From: Caldilineaceae bacterium | GTDB taxonomy: Bacteria > Chloroflexota > Anaerolineae > Caldilineales > Caldilineaceae | Assembly: GCA_019637645.1 (NCBI GenBank) | Contig: JAHBVH010000030.1 | Span: 29,693-93,692 of the forward strand | Length of the DNA stretch: 64,000 nucleotides | Direction: 5' to 3' | In this document: positions 43,482-54,139 of the stretch, one piece after another | Layout: each line of letters opens with the position of its first letter | Position numbering within the stretch: the first letter of the stretch is position 1 | The notes under the pieces: generated by a model | Told to the model about the DNA's origin: nothing | Databases searched by the model: none | Seen by the model: the letters and a program-made list of their open reading frames with translations, nothing else | Translations under genes and position numbers: made by a program

Positions 43482-46178
43482 ATGAAACGACTCTCCACGA
43501 ACGAAATTCGCCAGTTATGGTTTGAGTACTGGAGTGAACTCAATCATGCCGTGGTCGATAGCAGCAGCCTAGTTCCCAGCAATGATCCCACCTTGTTGTT
43601 GACCAATGCTGGCATGGTACAGTTCAAAGACCTATTTTTAGGTCTGGAAAAACGAGACTACAGCCGCGCCGCCACCAGCCAAAAGTGTATGCGGGTGAGC
43701 GGGAAGCACAACGACTTGGAAAATGTCGGCCCTAGCCCGCGCCATCACACCTTTTTTGAGATGTTGGGCAATTTCTCCTTTGGCGACTATTTTAAGAAGG
43801 ACGCCATTGCTTGGGCTTGGCACCTGTTGGTCGATGAGCTAGAGCTGCCGCTAGAACGCCTCTGGTTTACCGTCTATACCGATGATGACGAAGCCGAACG
43901 CCTCTGGATCGAGATCGGCGCACCGCCTGAACGGGTCTTGCGCTTTGGCAAAAAGGACAATTGGTGGGCCATGGGCGACACCGGCCCCTGTGGTCCCTGT
44001 TCAGAGATTCACTACTACTGGGGCGATCTCGACCAACAGGTCAGCGGTGGTGTCAATAAAGATGATGAATATCTGGAGATTTGGAATCTGGTCTTCATGC
44101 AATATGACAGCAAGCCAGATGGAACCCTCGTGCCCCTGCCCAAGCCCAGTGTCGATACGGGGGCTGGGCTCGAGCGCATTGCGAGCATCCTCCAGGGCAA
44201 AGATAATAACTACGACACCGATGCCTTCTTGCCGATTATGCAGCGTATCCAAGCTCTGATCGGCCAAGACGAAGCCCATCGGCTTGCCAATCTAGCCCGC
44301 TACCGCGCAATTGCCGACCATAGCCGCGCCTGCACCTTTCTGATCGGCGACGGTGTGCTGCCGGGCAACGAAGGACGTAGCTATGTCCTCCGCATGATCC
44401 TGCGGCGGGCGGCGCGCTTTGGTAAGCTGATCGGCTTTGAAGGGCCCTTCTTGGCCCAAGTGGCTGAAACTGTGATCGAAATGATGGGCGGCCACTATAC
44501 GGATTTGGTCAATAAGCGCGACTTTATTCTACAGACCATTACCGACGAAGAAGAACGCTTTCACCGCACCCTGAGCATGGGGCTGAGCTTGCTCGATGAT
44601 CTCATGCACGAACTGCGCGCCGCGGGTAAAAGCGAAATTAGTGGCAAGGATGCCTTCCGCCTGTGGGACACCTATGGCTTCCCCGTGGACTTGACTCGTG
44701 ACGTGGCTGGTGACAATGGCTTTACCGTTGATGAAAGTGGCTTCCGTACGGCGCTCAATGAAGCCAAAGACCGCAGCCGCGAAACCGCCCAAGAAAAGAT
44801 CGTGGCGGATGTTACTGTCTATGCCGAGCTCTTAACACGGTTGAAGGAGCAGGGGCTGGTCGATGCAGAAGGCGTGCGGCATCTCATCTACGAGAATGTA
44901 GCCGATATTGACACCACGATTATTGGGTTGCTGGTCAACGGGCAGCCAGTGGAAGAAGTCCACGCCGGGATGGCCGTTGAGGTCGTCCTGCCCGAGACCC
45001 CCTTCTATGTGGAAAGTGGTGGTCAGGTCAGTGATACGGGTGAGATTTACTACTTCCCCGAAGATGTCGAGGTGCCGGTTTGGACCATTACGATCACCGA
45101 TACCCGACGGCGGGTTCCTGGCTTGATCGTGCATGTGGGAACAGTGACCGACGGCACGGTACGCGTCGGCGATCCGGCCCAAGCCGCGATTGACACCGAG
45201 CGCCGTTGGGATATTATGCGCAACCATACCGGCACCCATGTGCTGCACGCGGTCTTGCGCCACCAACTGGGCACCCATGCCCATCAAGCCGGGTCATTGG
45301 TCGCGCCGGAGCGGTTGCGCTTTGATTTTACCCACTCGCAACCCATTAGCAAAGCCGATCTGGCCGAGATTGAACGGCTGGCCAATGAGCTTGTCTTAGC
45401 CAACTACCCTGTCAATACCCGCTGGACCAATTACAAACTGGCGGTGCAGGAAGGGGCCATGGCGCTCTTTGGCGAAAAGTATGGCGACGAAGTGCGGGTC
45501 GTCAGCTTTGGCGAAGAAGATCAGGTGAGCATGGAGCTTTGTGGTGGCACCCACGTCGATAGCACCGCCGAGATCGGCAGCTTCCGTGTGGTCAGCGAAG
45601 GCAGTGTTTCCTCGGGCGTCCGCCGTATCGAAGTGGTGACAGGCCGGTACGCCGAAAGCTTGATCGAAGAACGCTTGGGCGCGCTCGACCGGGTGGCTAG
45701 CCTGTTGCGCACCAAGCCGACCGAGGTGGACAGTGCGGTTGAACAGCTTCAGGCGCAAAATCAGCAGCTCCAAAAAGAGCTGGCCCAACTGCGCCAGAAA
45801 CTGGCCCAACAAGATACCCACGCCTTGCTCGCGCAAGCTACGCAAGTGGATGGCTTTGCTCTCCTGGCGATCCAGGTCAATGCCGCGGATGTCGATACCA
45901 TGCGCCAGATGAGCGACTGGTTCCGTGACAAATTAGGCAGCAGCGTTGTGACCCTCGGCGCGGTCATTGACGAAAAGCCGATGTTGGTGGCCTCCGTCAC
46001 CCCGGATCTCATTGGCCGGGGCATGCATGCCGGTAACTTGGTGCGCGATGTTGCCAAGGTGATCGGTGGTGGCGGCGGTGGCCGTCCCAATATGGCGCAA
46101 GCCGGTGGCAAAGATGTCAGCCGTCTCGGTGAAGCCCTCGCAACCGTACCCGCGTGGGTCGAAAAGAACTTGAAGTAA
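43482..46178 (+). CDS. alaS: alanyl-tRNA synthetase, full-length
   Basis: Predicted 898 residues. It attaches alanine to tRNA-Ala in the cytoplasm. The class II core shows LLLTNAGMVQFKDLFLG, SQKCMRVSGKHNDLENVG and TFFEMLGNFSFGDYFK. The editing domain has HTGTHVLHAVLR and CGGTHVDSTAEIGSF, the zinc ligands that clear Ser and Gly. A coiled coil (LQAQNQQLQKELAQLRQKLA) joins the C-Ala domain with GGGGGGRPNMAQAGG. All modules are present, so this is the housekeeping enzyme. It leads a run to ruvX and mltG. The start codon has only a weak ribosome-binding site. Confidence 0.97.
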   Translation: MKRLSTNEIRQLWFEYWSELNHAVVDSSSLVPSNDPTLLLTNAGMVQFKDLFLGLEKRDYSRAATSQKCMRVSGKHNDLENVGPSPRHHTFFEMLGNFSFGDYFKKDAIAWAWHLLVDELELPLERLWFTVYTDDDEAERLWIEIGAPPERVLRFGKKDNWWAMGDTGPCGPCSEIHYYWGDLDQQVSGGVNKDDEYLEIWNLVFMQYDSKPDGTLVPLPKPSVDTGAGLERIASILQGKDNNYDTDAFLPIMQRIQALIGQDEAHRLANLARYRAIADHSRACTFLIGDGVLPGNEGRSYVLRMILRRAARFGKLIGFEGPFLAQVAETVIEMMGGHYTDLVNKRDFILQTITDEEERFHRTLSMGLSLLDDLMHELRAAGKSEISGKDAFRLWDTYGFPVDLTRDVAGDNGFTVDESGFRTALNEAKDRSRETAQEKIVADVTVYAELLTRLKEQGLVDAEGVRHLIYENVADIDTTIIGLLVNGQPVEEVHAGMAVEVVLPETPFYVESGGQVSDTGEIYYFPEDVEVPVWTITITDTRRRVPGLIVHVGTVTDGTVRVGDPAQAAIDTERRWDIMRNHTGTHVLHAVLRHQLGTHAHQAGSLVAPERLRFDFTHSQPISKADLAEIERLANELVLANYPVNTRWTNYKLAVQEGAMALFGEKYGDEVRVVSFGEEDQVSMELCGGTHVDSTAEIGSFRVVSEGSVSSGVRRIEVVTGRYAESLIEERLGALDRVASLLRTKPTEVDSAVEQLQAQNQQLQKELAQLRQKLAQQDTHALLAQATQVDGFALLAIQVNAADVDTMRQMSDWFRDKLGSSVVTLGAVIDEKPMLVASVTPDLIGRGMHAGNLVRDVAKVIGGGGGGRPNMAQAGGKDVSRLGEALATVPAWVEKNLK

Positions 46179-46244
46179 TGCCGATTTTGGGCGGAGGTGG
46201 GGGTTTGGTCTCCTGGCCCACCGTCCAGAATCCAACTGCTATTT

Positions 46245-47834
46245 ATGACAGAAATTCTTACGATTGATCCAGCAGCTACCCTGAGCACAGTGCATCGGCT
46301 ATTAATGCCGTGGCGCCAGCAGCGGGTAGCTGTCTTCCTGCCCGATGGCTGGCAAGCCATCCAAAACACAACCCAACTCCGGCTACTCCAGCGCCAAGCA
46401 CAGCGGCAACGTTGTGAGTTGGCGCTGATCACGCGCAACGAAGATCTACAGCGCATGGCCAACAGTGTGGGGATCCCCGTCTTTATTAAGCCCGAAGAAG
46501 CGCTGGTGGGGACATGGCGCATGCAGCCGCTGTTGCCGTTGCTACATCCACGGCGCTTGGCTGATGGCCTGCCCGACGAACCGCGTTGGCAGCGCCGCAA
46601 AATTATTGATTTAGAGAGCTCGCCCACCTACTATCGTTCGCGTCAAGCGCGGATTCGCGCCGAGGCTATCTACCGCCAACCGTTGCCAGCGTGGCTCAGT
46701 TGGTTGGGCACGACATTGGCTGGTCTGCTGATTGCCGCCATGGTTGGCCTCTTTGTCTTCTATGTGGTGCCCGCCGCAACAATCACCTTGGTGCCAGGCC
46801 GCGAACCGATTGCAGTCAATGTGCAGGTGACCGCCAATCCCTTTATTGATGCGCCCGATCTGGACTTTGATCAACTGCCAGCGCGCTTGGTGGAAACCAA
46901 TATTGAAGAGACGGGTTCGCTTGCGACCACCGGGACTCGGCAGAAAGCAACTGATCGGGCCCAAGGCAGCGTGGTCTTTAGCAACCTCGGGGCGAATCCT
47001 GTGCGGATTCCCGCGGGCACCATTGTCAGCACAGGCACGGGGACGGCGGTCAATTTTCGCACAACTACTAGCATCGTAGTACCCGGTGGCTTTAATCAAC
47101 AAGCGACCGCCTCGATTGAAGCCATGGACCCAGGGATTCAAGGCAATGTCCGCGCCAATACGATCAACACCATCGGTGGCGGCTATAACCTGCGCGTGCG
47201 GGTGAGCAACCCTGGTGGCACTGGCGGTGGCGGCTCACAACTGACGGCTGTCGTGACTCAAGCGGATCGCGATCAGCTGTTGGCGGAATTGCTCGCCCGG
47301 GCCGAAGCCCGCGCTGCGGAGAGTTTACAGGGTTTTGTGACCACCGGCGAATGGCTGGCCCCTGAATCAGTGCAGAGCTTTATCACCTCCCAAGCCTTTA
47401 GCGCCTTTAACGACGAAGAGGCTCAAACCTTGGAACTCACCTTGCGGCTGTTGGTGCGGGGGGTGGCGGTGGATCAAGCCGTGTTGCGCGAGTTGTTGCT
47501 GGACAAGGCACAACAGGCCATTCCCGAACGCGGAAAATTGGTCGCTAGCACCCTTTCGGCGCAACGGGTACCGGGTGCCGAATTTAGCCAAAATATTGTG
47601 ACCTTTACCATGACGGTCGGCGCTGAATATGTGATCCCTATCGATCCAGTCGAGATCCGGTCGGCCATTGCCGGGCTGCCCCCCACAGCGGCCATTACTG
47701 TGGTTCAGCAGCGGTGGCCCCTCGAGCGGCCACCCGAAATCTACCAAGATCCCGAATGGTTTGCCACTCTGCCCGCGTTGGGGAATCGCATTCAAGTGCG
47801 GGTCGAGTATGAGCCTGTACTGGCGAGCCGCTAA
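46245..47834 (+). CDS. membrane-anchored baseplate-J-like protein
   Basis: Predicted 529 residues. ATG at 46245 is chosen (a GTG at 46197 is in frame but adds an unconvincing extension). The N-terminal 130 residues look cytoplasmic, with a Rossmann-like pattern ([31 protein letters not shown]). One membrane helix lies at about 163-185 ([20 protein letters not shown]), followed by [16 protein letters not shown]. The external part has [14 protein letters not shown] and GIQGNVRAN, motifs that put such proteins in the baseplate J/gp47-like group in databases. They are common in Chloroflexota next to ruvX. The role is unknown; no phage genes are nearby. Confidence 0.75.
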   Translation: MTEILTIDPAATLSTVHRLLMPWRQQRVAVFLPDGWQAIQNTTQLRLLQRQAQRQRCELALITRNEDLQRMANSVGIPVFIKPEEALVGTWRMQPLLPLLHPRRLADGLPDEPRWQRRKIIDLESSPTYYRSRQARIRAEAIYRQPLPAWLSWLGTTLAGLLIAAMVGLFVFYVVPAATITLVPGREPIAVNVQVTANPFIDAPDLDFDQLPARLVETNIEETGSLATTGTRQKATDRAQGSVVFSNLGANPVRIPAGTIVSTGTGTAVNFRTTTSIVVPGGFNQQATASIEAMDPGIQGNVRANTINTIGGGYNLRVRVSNPGGTGGGGSQLTAVVTQADRDQLLAELLARAEARAAESLQGFVTTGEWLAPESVQSFITSQAFSAFNDEEAQTLELTLRLLVRGVAVDQAVLRELLLDKAQQAIPERGKLVASTLSAQRVPGAEFSQNIVTFTMTVGAEYVIPIDPVEIRSAIAGLPPTAAITVVQQRWPLERPPEIYQDPEWFATLPALGNRIQVRVEYEPVLASR

Positions 47835-47854
47835 CCAACCGGATGGGGATCTCT

Positions 47855-48319
47855 ATGCAGGGTAAGTTGCTGGCGTTAGATGTCGGGCTGGCGCGCATCG
47901 GGGTGGCTGTTGCAGGCCCGTTAGGGTTGGCTGCGCGCCCCCTCACCGTGATTCAGCGCGCCAGCCGCCGCGATGATTTTGCGCAATTGGCCCAATGGAT
48001 CCAGCGCGAAGAGGCTGTTGCGCTCATTTGTGGGCTCCCCCTGAATATGGATGGCAGTGAAGGCCCGCAAGCCCAAACGGTGCGCAAATGGGCCGACCGC
48101 TGTGCCTATGCTTTGCGCGCGATTATGGGCAAGCCGCTCCCTTTGATCTTCTGGGATGAACGCCTGAGTACCTTTGCGGCGCAAGAAATCCAAAGTAGCC
48201 ATAAACAGAAAGTAGCTGAGGATGCGGCAGCGGCAGCGGTGATCTTGCAGAGTTATTTAGATGCCCAGCGGTTAGGGGAAACGCTCGATTTTGGGCGGAT
48301 TGATCTGCCGATGCGGTAA
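47855..48319 (+). CDS. ruvX: RuvX/YqgF-type Holliday junction resolvase-like nuclease
   Basis: Predicted 154 residues. ATG at 47855 has GGGGAT just upstream and gives the family's usual start [18 protein letters not shown]; an ATG at 47843 is the alternative. RNase H-fold acidic residues are in [14 protein letters not shown] and DAAAAAVIL. YqgF proteins act in 16S rRNA 5' end maturation and possibly recombination. alaS - ruvX - mltG is a widespread gene order. It is followed by mltG after 16 bases. Confidence 0.93.
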   Translation: MQGKLLALDVGLARIGVAVAGPLGLAARPLTVIQRASRRDDFAQLAQWIQREEAVALICGLPLNMDGSEGPQAQTVRKWADRCAYALRAIMGKPLPLIFWDERLSTFAAQEIQSSHKQKVAEDAAAAAVILQSYLDAQRLGETLDFGRIDLPMR

Positions 48320-48335
48320 GGAAAATAGAGAAGTC

Positions 48336-49661
48336 ATGTCAACCTTTGATGGTAGTGCCCGACCGGGCTCCACGCGTGCCGACTATCGTCGGCTTTTGCT
48401 TGAACAACGCAAGCAGGCCCAATCCGGTAGTTTTACCGTGCGTTCCCTGCTGCAACCCAATACCTTGGTGGCAACCCTCGTACGTCTTGCCTTTCTGTTG
48501 ATGGTTGTTGGCGTTTTGCTCGGTGTTTGGATGGTCAGCTCGGCGCATTTGGCTGAACAATTTCTAGGCGCGCCCCAAAGCGTTGCTGGCTTGATCGATC
48601 CGAACGAGGGCAAGGGCGCGCTAACGCCCGATAATATTGAAAATCAGGTGCTGGCCTACAATCTGCGCCTGCGCGAGAATGAACTCGATATTCCGGCGGG
48701 GACAAACGCCCGTCAACGCCCCTTTGTGATCAACCTGGGGGAGCCAGCGCGTTTTGTCGCAGCGCGGTTAGCGGCGCAAGGCTTTGTGCTGGATGCCGAC
48801 CTCTTCAACCTCTATCTGCGTGTCACGGGCTTGGAGCGGCGGATTCAAGCGGGCAACTTTATGCTGAGCGAAACGATGAATATGCGGGAAGTGGCGCAAG
48901 CGTTGCAGCAGGCGCTCGAAGCCGAAGCCACGGTGACCATCCCCGAAGGTTTCCGCGCCGAGGAGATTGCCGATCGGTTAGCAGCTGAGAATATTATTGA
49001 GTTTGAACGCTTTATGGCCGCTGTGCGCCAACCGCGTACGCTCTCGATCTTTGCTGATTATGAGTTCCTGCAAAGCCTCCCTGGCGATGCTTCGCTCGAG
49101 GGCTATCTCTTTCCCGACACCTATCGTTTCCCGGTCTTTGCCAGCACGCCAGAGCAAGTGATTGCGCCTTTCCTGAACAACTTTGTCCGACGGGTGGGGA
49201 GCGATGGCTTGGCCGGTGGTCGCAGTGGCTATAGTGGGCGCGAATTGATCAATCTCGCGGCTATTGTGGAGCGCGAAGCGGTCCACGCCGATGAACGCCC
49301 CCTAATTGCCAGCGTCTACCTTAACCGTCTCAATGGCGTCTGCCAAGGCGAAGTCGGTGGCCGTTATCTGCAAGCCGATCCAACGGTGCAATATGCCCGT
49401 GGCGTCCCTGGCAACTGGTGGTGGAAGCCCCAGCGCATTGAAGAATACGCCGAAATCATTAGCCCGTATAACACCTACTTGAACCAGGGACTACCACCTG
49501 GGCCCATTGCCAACCCTGGGCTTGATGCGCTTACCGCCACCCAGAATCCCGCCCAAACCGCTTATTGCTTCTTTGTCGCGACGGGGGAAGACGGGCGGCA
49601 TGTCTTTGCCCAAACCTTGGCCGAGCATGAACAAAACATGCGGAATTATGGGTATCAGTAA
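48336..49661 (+). CDS. mltG: endolytic murein transglycosylase MltG
   Basis: Predicted 441 residues, ATG at 48336. One membrane helix (about 53-75) anchors a periplasm-facing YceG domain. [13 protein letters not shown], the catalytic Glu in LAAIVEREA (about 312), [39 protein letters not shown] and AYCFFVAT are all family motifs. The enzyme cleaves nascent glycan strands and sets their length. The 3' end overlaps the next gene by 14 bases and contains a run of nine As. Confidence 0.95.
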   Translation: MSTFDGSARPGSTRADYRRLLLEQRKQAQSGSFTVRSLLQPNTLVATLVRLAFLLMVVGVLLGVWMVSSAHLAEQFLGAPQSVAGLIDPNEGKGALTPDNIENQVLAYNLRLRENELDIPAGTNARQRPFVINLGEPARFVAARLAAQGFVLDADLFNLYLRVTGLERRIQAGNFMLSETMNMREVAQALQQALEAEATVTIPEGFRAEEIADRLAAENIIEFERFMAAVRQPRTLSIFADYEFLQSLPGDASLEGYLFPDTYRFPVFASTPEQVIAPFLNNFVRRVGSDGLAGGRSGYSGRELINLAAIVEREAVHADERPLIASVYLNRLNGVCQGEVGGRYLQADPTVQYARGVPGNWWWKPQRIEEYAEIISPYNTYLNQGLPPGPIANPGLDALTATQNPAQTAYCFFVATGEDGRHVFAQTLAEHEQNMRNYGYQ

Positions 49662-50643
49662 AAAAAAAGCAACTTGCTGGCGCGTTCGTGCCAATGTGAC
49701 CAGCAAGCGCTGCCAATGGCAACTGCGGTCGTTGTCTCGCGGTCTATTCGGGATAGGGGTATTGCTCCTCTGTTTGGCTGCCTGCACCCCGATCCGTCCG
49801 GTGATCAAGATTGGTCTATTAGCTCCCTTTGAGGGTGTAGAGCGGCGTAGTGGCTATGGTGCCTTAGCAATGATGCGACAGGCCATTGCCGATAGTGCGC
49901 CCGCCACGGTGGCTGTAATACCGTTGGCTTTGGATGATAGTGCTGACCCAGACCAAGTAGAACGCGCCGCCCGTAAGCTCTTGCAAGATGACGCCGTACG
50001 CGCGGTGATCGGCCCCTATGATCCGGCCCTCGCCTACCCGATCGTGCCCATTTTGGCGGCGGCCAACATTCCATGGTTGATGCCGTTGGCGCTTGATCCC
50101 AAGGCTGGGTTTGTGCCTTTTGACCAAGCCGGCCAGTGGTTAACGCCCCTCTTCGTGGCAGCTGCAGAAGCGGCAGCGACCCAAGGCAGCGCGCGCATGG
50201 TGGTGGCGGGCAGTCCTGTTTGGCTGTCGGCGTCTACGGCAACCCAAGTGGCCCTACCTTTCCTGTTCAGCAGTGATGTCACCGCTGTTCAACCAACCGA
50301 TAGCGTGCTGTGGCTAGGCACGGCAGAGGCTGGCGCAGCCTACTTTTCTGCTTTGCGTGTTCGCTACCCAGCAGTGCCATTTTTTATGGGGCCGCAAGCC
50401 GATAGTCCCATCTTTGCCGAACATGCTCGGATCAGCGGCCCTGTATCCTTATTCGTCTGGCGAGATGAAGGCTACGCGGCGTGGCGGGTACACTACCCCA
50501 CAGCCGCGCCGCGTGATTATCTCACCTATCGCGCAACCCAACAGGCCATTGCCCGTGTCTTGGGCCAACCAGGGTTGCCGAGTGATTCTTGGTATGTGGC
50601 GCACATTGCATTGAATGATAGTGCGCCACCTGCCGATGACTAA
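49648..50643 (+). CDS. periplasmic-binding-like lipoprotein (Leu/Ile/Val-binding fold)
   Basis: Predicted 331 residues from the ATG at 49648, which overlaps the mltG stop; an ATG at 49627 is possible. A basic N-terminus and hydrophobic stretch end in a lipobox (LAAC). The mature domain follows type I periplasmic-binding proteins: [47 protein letters not shown]. This resembles branched-chain amino-acid binding proteins, but no ABC permease is adjacent. A sensory or cell-wall role beside mltG is as likely as uptake. It lies at the end of the alaS-mltG run. Confidence 0.75.
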   Translation: MGISKKKATCWRVRANVTSKRCQWQLRSLSRGLFGIGVLLLCLAACTPIRPVIKIGLLAPFEGVERRSGYGALAMMRQAIADSAPATVAVIPLALDDSADPDQVERAARKLLQDDAVRAVIGPYDPALAYPIVPILAAANIPWLMPLALDPKAGFVPFDQAGQWLTPLFVAAAEAAATQGSARMVVAGSPVWLSASTATQVALPFLFSSDVTAVQPTDSVLWLGTAEAGAAYFSALRVRYPAVPFFMGPQADSPIFAEHARISGPVSLFVWRDEGYAAWRVHYPTAAPRDYLTYRATQQAIARVLGQPGLPSDSWYVAHIALNDSAPPADD

Positions 50644-50726
50644 TTTTTTTCTGGAGGTTTCGCTAGGCAGTTTGTGCGCCTTGGATAGTTGCCCTGATGG
50701 GCACCGGGTTGGCGCTCTCTGTCGTG

Positions 50727-50755
50727 TTGACTGATTGCCATGCGCTTTGCATAAA
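50727..50755 (+). promoter_or_regulatory. candidate promoter TTGACT-17-CATAAA for GT4 gene
   Basis: TTGACT at 50727-50732, 17-base spacer and CATAAA at 50750-50755. Start near 50762, about 60 bases before the GT4 start codon. Confidence 0.4.
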
Positions 50756-50822
50756 GAAGTTCCTTTGGGGAGCTGTTTAGTGATAGCGCTCATGTCAACA
50801 GCATGTAGAAAGAAGTAAATTT

Positions 50823-52028
50823 ATGCGTGTGCTTGCGTTAAGTTGGGAATATCCTCCCCACATGGTCGGTGGCATTGGGAAGCATGTAGCCGATCTACTA
50901 CCACTTCTCGCCGGTCTACCCATGGCCGATGGTCCACTCCAAATTGACTTAGTGACGCCCCACTACGGTGGGGGCGCGCCCGTTGAGCAAGTCAATGATT
51001 ATTTGACGATTCACCGGATTGCCATGCCGCCGGTGGATGTGCTGGATCACTATAATAGTGTGATCGCCAATAACGCCTATTTTGTGGACTACGCCGAGCA
51101 ACTGGCCCAGCAGCATCCCTATGCTCTTATTCACATGCATGAGTGGCTGACTGGGGTGGCAGGGATACGCCTGAAACATCGGTGGAAGACGCCACTCTTG
51201 GCCACCATTCATGGGACGGAGCGGGGCCGCCACCAAGGTTATTTGCCCAGCCAAACCAGCCAGCAGATCAACCAACTAGAGTGGGAGATCTGCTTTGAGG
51301 CGTGGCGTGTGATTGTCTGTAGTCAGTTTATGCGCGAGGAATTGCAACAATATTTCACAGTGCCAGCGGACAAGATCGACATTATTTTTAACGGCGTCAA
51401 CAAACCGGCGGGCGAAGCGTGCTCGGTCGCTGAGCTGAGTGACTTGCGCCAACGCTATGCCCCAAATGGCGAACGATTGCTCTTTTTTGTCGGGCGCATT
51501 GTCCATGAAAAGGGTCTACAGATTTTGATCCGCGCCATGCCCCGCATTTTGGCCGCCTATCCTAGCACGCGTTTATTAGTGGCAGGCAAAAATGGGCAAC
51601 GAATGTGGCCGTTGGCCTATGAACTCGGGGTGGAACATTCGGTTGACTTTCTGGGCTTTATCAGCGACCGTGACCGCGATTGCATCTATCGGATTGCCGA
51701 TGCGGCCATTTTTCCCAGCCTCTACGAACCATTCGGCATTGTTGCCCTGGAGGCCATGGCCTGTGGCTGTAATGTGATCGTCAGCCATGTGGGCGGTCTG
51801 CGCGAGGTGGTGGAGCATCAACGCAACGGGCTGACTGTCTATCCCGACGACCCGTTGAGCATCGTCTGGGCGACTGATCAGCTTTTTCAACACCCCGAAG
51901 CTGCCCAGCAATGGCGTGAGTATGCCTATACAGTGACTTTGCCCCAATTTCAATGGACCCGTATTGCCCAACAGACCGCGCAACTCTATACCCGGCTTGT
52001 GCAAGCGCGCACCTTGATCCACTGGTGA
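50823..52028 (+). CDS. GT4-family glycosyltransferase (glycogen/starch synthase-like)
   Basis: Predicted 401 residues, ATG with AGAAAGAAG upstream. N-terminal [18 protein letters not shown] is the GGxGxH-type donor loop of GT4/GT5 enzymes; IHMHEW and ATIHGTERG are family motifs. The C-terminal domain shows [19 protein letters not shown] and the EPFGIVALE (E-x7-E) nucleotide-sugar motif near residue 301, then [20 protein letters not shown] retaining enzyme using a nucleotide sugar; the acceptor is unknown. It is followed after 64 bases by a 649-residue unknown protein, which may act on the same polymer. Confidence 0.92.
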   Translation: MRVLALSWEYPPHMVGGIGKHVADLLPLLAGLPMADGPLQIDLVTPHYGGGAPVEQVNDYLTIHRIAMPPVDVLDHYNSVIANNAYFVDYAEQLAQQHPYALIHMHEWLTGVAGIRLKHRWKTPLLATIHGTERGRHQGYLPSQTSQQINQLEWEICFEAWRVIVCSQFMREELQQYFTVPADKIDIIFNGVNKPAGEACSVAELSDLRQRYAPNGERLLFFVGRIVHEKGLQILIRAMPRILAAYPSTRLLVAGKNGQRMWPLAYELGVEHSVDFLGFISDRDRDCIYRIADAAIFPSLYEPFGIVALEAMACGCNVIVSHVGGLREVVEHQRNGLTVYPDDPLSIVWATDQLFQHPEAAQQWREYAYTVTLPQFQWTRIAQQTAQLYTRLVQARTLIHW

Positions 52029-52055
52029 AGCCCACTGGTGAAGCCCACTGGTGAA
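52021..52055. repeat. 13-mer tandem repeat over GT4 stop codon
   Basis: ACTGGTGAAGCCC occurs twice and a third partial copy follows, with further decayed copies to about 52080. The stop codon of the GT4 gene lies in the first copy. Confidence 0.75.
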
Positions 52056-52092
52056 GTCTGCCGGTGAAAGTCCAACGGTAAAGATACACACA

Positions 52093-54042
52093 ATGCAAAA
52101 TCTAACGCTCCCTGCGAATTTCAACCCCAGCACCTTGATGCTGAGCAAGACGACCGAGTTTGGCCTTTTTCATGAAACACGCCAAGCAACGCGCTTGGCC
52201 GCCCAGTTGATCGCCAATGGTACAGCGCATGATTGCGCGTTGGCTGCGGATATCTTGAAAGCGGTCTTGGCTTGCCAAGAACGGGATGAACGCGATCCCC
52301 ATTATGGCAATTTCTATTGGATGCGCGAAGATAGTGTGGTCGAAGATCTCAACGCGGTGGCCTTTAACTTGGAATCTCTGATCCCGATGATGCTGCAACA
52401 TGGGGAGCGCCTATCGCCTGATCTGCGCCAGCCGGTGCTGACGGCTATTCGGCTAGGTCTGGACGAGGTGGCGCGGCTGGATGTATTGGTTGCCTACACC
52501 AATATCACTGTATTAGATATCTTGAATAGCTGTTTGGGGGGGGAATTACTCGGCGATGCGCCGATCGCACAGCGTGGCTATACCAAGCTGGCCCGTTGGA
52601 TGGCCTATACCAACCAACAGGGTCACCCGCTCGAATATAATAGCCCGACCTATACCGCGGTGACCCTCCGGGCCCTCAAGCGGTTGGCCGACCTGACCCA
52701 ACATGCCGAAACCCGCCAACGGGCCCAAGCCATGACCGCGCGGCTGGCGCTCAGTGTGGCCTTACATCTGCATCGGGGAACGGGGCGCTGGGCCGGTCCC
52801 CATGGTCGCGCCTATCAACCTTCGGTGGTCTGTGAGACGCCACCCGAGCGTGAACTGCTCCAAAGTTGGTTGGCGGATGGGATTGTTCCGGCTTGGGTAG
52901 CAGAGCTAGTCGATACTGCCCCTGCCGCCTTTCAAGTGACCGAGACGGCGGAGCGCGACCGCAAAGTGGCGCTGACGACTTATCACACGCCGGCTTGGGT
53001 TCTAGGCACTGCCACCAGCAGCGTCAATCCTCAGGCCAATGTCTGTATGGCGCACTATCGGCGGCCCCAGGCGGACCGGCCCGGCGTGCTCTATACGCGT
53101 TATATCACCGACGATAAATGGTTTGGCGACGCCTATCACGCCACCGACCGCACCAAAACGCGCAATCTGCCCGACGAAGGAGACTTTTTCAGCGTGCAAG
53201 CGGGGAACCGCATGATCGGCGTCTATGGCCCGCAGAATTTCCGCCACGGGCGCAGTGCCAAAGCCGTGTTGATCTGGACGCAGCGCCCGCAGATCGATGA
53301 AATTTGGGTCGGTGCAACCAAGGTGACCGCACTGCCCCATGTGGTCGAGCCGGGGCAGGTTGTAGTGATCGGCAGTGGCGATATCTATATGGCCGTCCGC
53401 CCTTTGACAGTCACGCCGTTGGGCAAGGATACGCCAGTGCAGTTGGTGGAACGCGCGGGCGATTTAGTATTGGAATGCTACAACTATCGTGGCCCAGAGA
53501 AGCGCTTCTGGGAGATGGGGTGGCCCGGTGCTTTCTATCAAGGAAAGCCTATTGTGGCTTTCTATCTTGAACTGAGTGAACGAACCGCTGAGGAGGATGG
53601 TCAAGCCTTTGGCGCACGCGTGGCCAGCGGACTCTTTACCGAACATGCTGATCCGCCCTTTACCTACGCCGCCGCCGGTGAGCGGAACTATGCCGCCAGC
53701 TATGCCAGGGATGGCGAAGAGATCGGTCTCCTCGTAGATCGAATGAACTGGCAACTCAAGCGCCGGTGGACCGCCACCGGTGATCTCGGCTGGCCCCCAT
53801 TGGCGGCACCGCTGGCCCAACAAACCACCGCCGATCAGGTGGCAGTTGGCGAGGCAGCGCTAACCAGCACCCATGGCCCCCTTTGGGTAGCGGCCCTCCC
53901 CGCGTCGCCGCAGTATCTGCTCGGTTACCTTGGGCTGCAACCGGCCACCCTCACCCTGACCACCCCCCAAGGGACCACCACCATTGAGGTCCCAGACGCC
54001 ATAACCCTGCTTTGGCGTGACGGGCAGTTTCACCAGATCTAG
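52093..54042 (+). CDS. large uncharacterised protein, probably glycan-related
   Basis: Predicted 649 residues from the ATG at 52093; the ribosome-binding site is weak. No signal peptide. The N-terminal 250 residues look helical (HYGNFYWMREDSVVEDLNAVA, GLDEVARLDVLVAYTNI) in the manner of (alpha/alpha)6 toroids of polysaccharide lyases and glycosidases. The rest is beta-rich with conserved-looking aromatic and acidic patches (YITDDKWFGDAYHAT, NYRGPEKRFWEMGWPGAF). This domain order resembles heparinase-type proteins, but I cannot assign the family. It follows a GT4 gene and faces an MFS transporter gene across a tandem repeat. Confidence 0.7.
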   Translation: MQNLTLPANFNPSTLMLSKTTEFGLFHETRQATRLAAQLIANGTAHDCALAADILKAVLACQERDERDPHYGNFYWMREDSVVEDLNAVAFNLESLIPMMLQHGERLSPDLRQPVLTAIRLGLDEVARLDVLVAYTNITVLDILNSCLGGELLGDAPIAQRGYTKLARWMAYTNQQGHPLEYNSPTYTAVTLRALKRLADLTQHAETRQRAQAMTARLALSVALHLHRGTGRWAGPHGRAYQPSVVCETPPERELLQSWLADGIVPAWVAELVDTAPAAFQVTETAERDRKVALTTYHTPAWVLGTATSSVNPQANVCMAHYRRPQADRPGVLYTRYITDDKWFGDAYHATDRTKTRNLPDEGDFFSVQAGNRMIGVYGPQNFRHGRSAKAVLIWTQRPQIDEIWVGATKVTALPHVVEPGQVVVIGSGDIYMAVRPLTVTPLGKDTPVQLVERAGDLVLECYNYRGPEKRFWEMGWPGAFYQGKPIVAFYLELSERTAEEDGQAFGARVASGLFTEHADPPFTYAAAGERNYAASYARDGEEIGLLVDRMNWQLKRRWTATGDLGWPPLAAPLAQQTTADQVAVGEAALTSTHGPLWVAALPASPQYLLGYLGLQPATLTLTTPQGTTTIEVPDAITLLWRDGQFHQI

Positions 54043-54060
54043 TCCACCGGAGGATAGTAA

Positions 54061-54137
54061 GGCAGTGAGTCAGTAACTGTTTTACTGTCCTCCTGACTCA
54101 CTGTCCTCCTGACTCACTGTCCACTGACTCACTGTCC
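54061..54137. repeat. octamer-family tandem repeat between convergent genes
   Basis: Two perfect 16-mers ACTGTCCTCCTGACTC (54084-54115) and three related 7- to 8-mers to 54137. The left arm GGCAGTGAGTCAG (54061-54073) is complementary, so a hairpin can form, as at 34343-34440. It lies between the converging unknown gene and MFS gene. Confidence 0.8.
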
Positions 54138-54139
54138 AT

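Noticed and set aside
46245..47834. Prophage baseplate gene
   Set aside because: The baseplate-J-like label rests on weak similarity; no other phage genes are near and it lies in the alaS-ruvX-mltG run.
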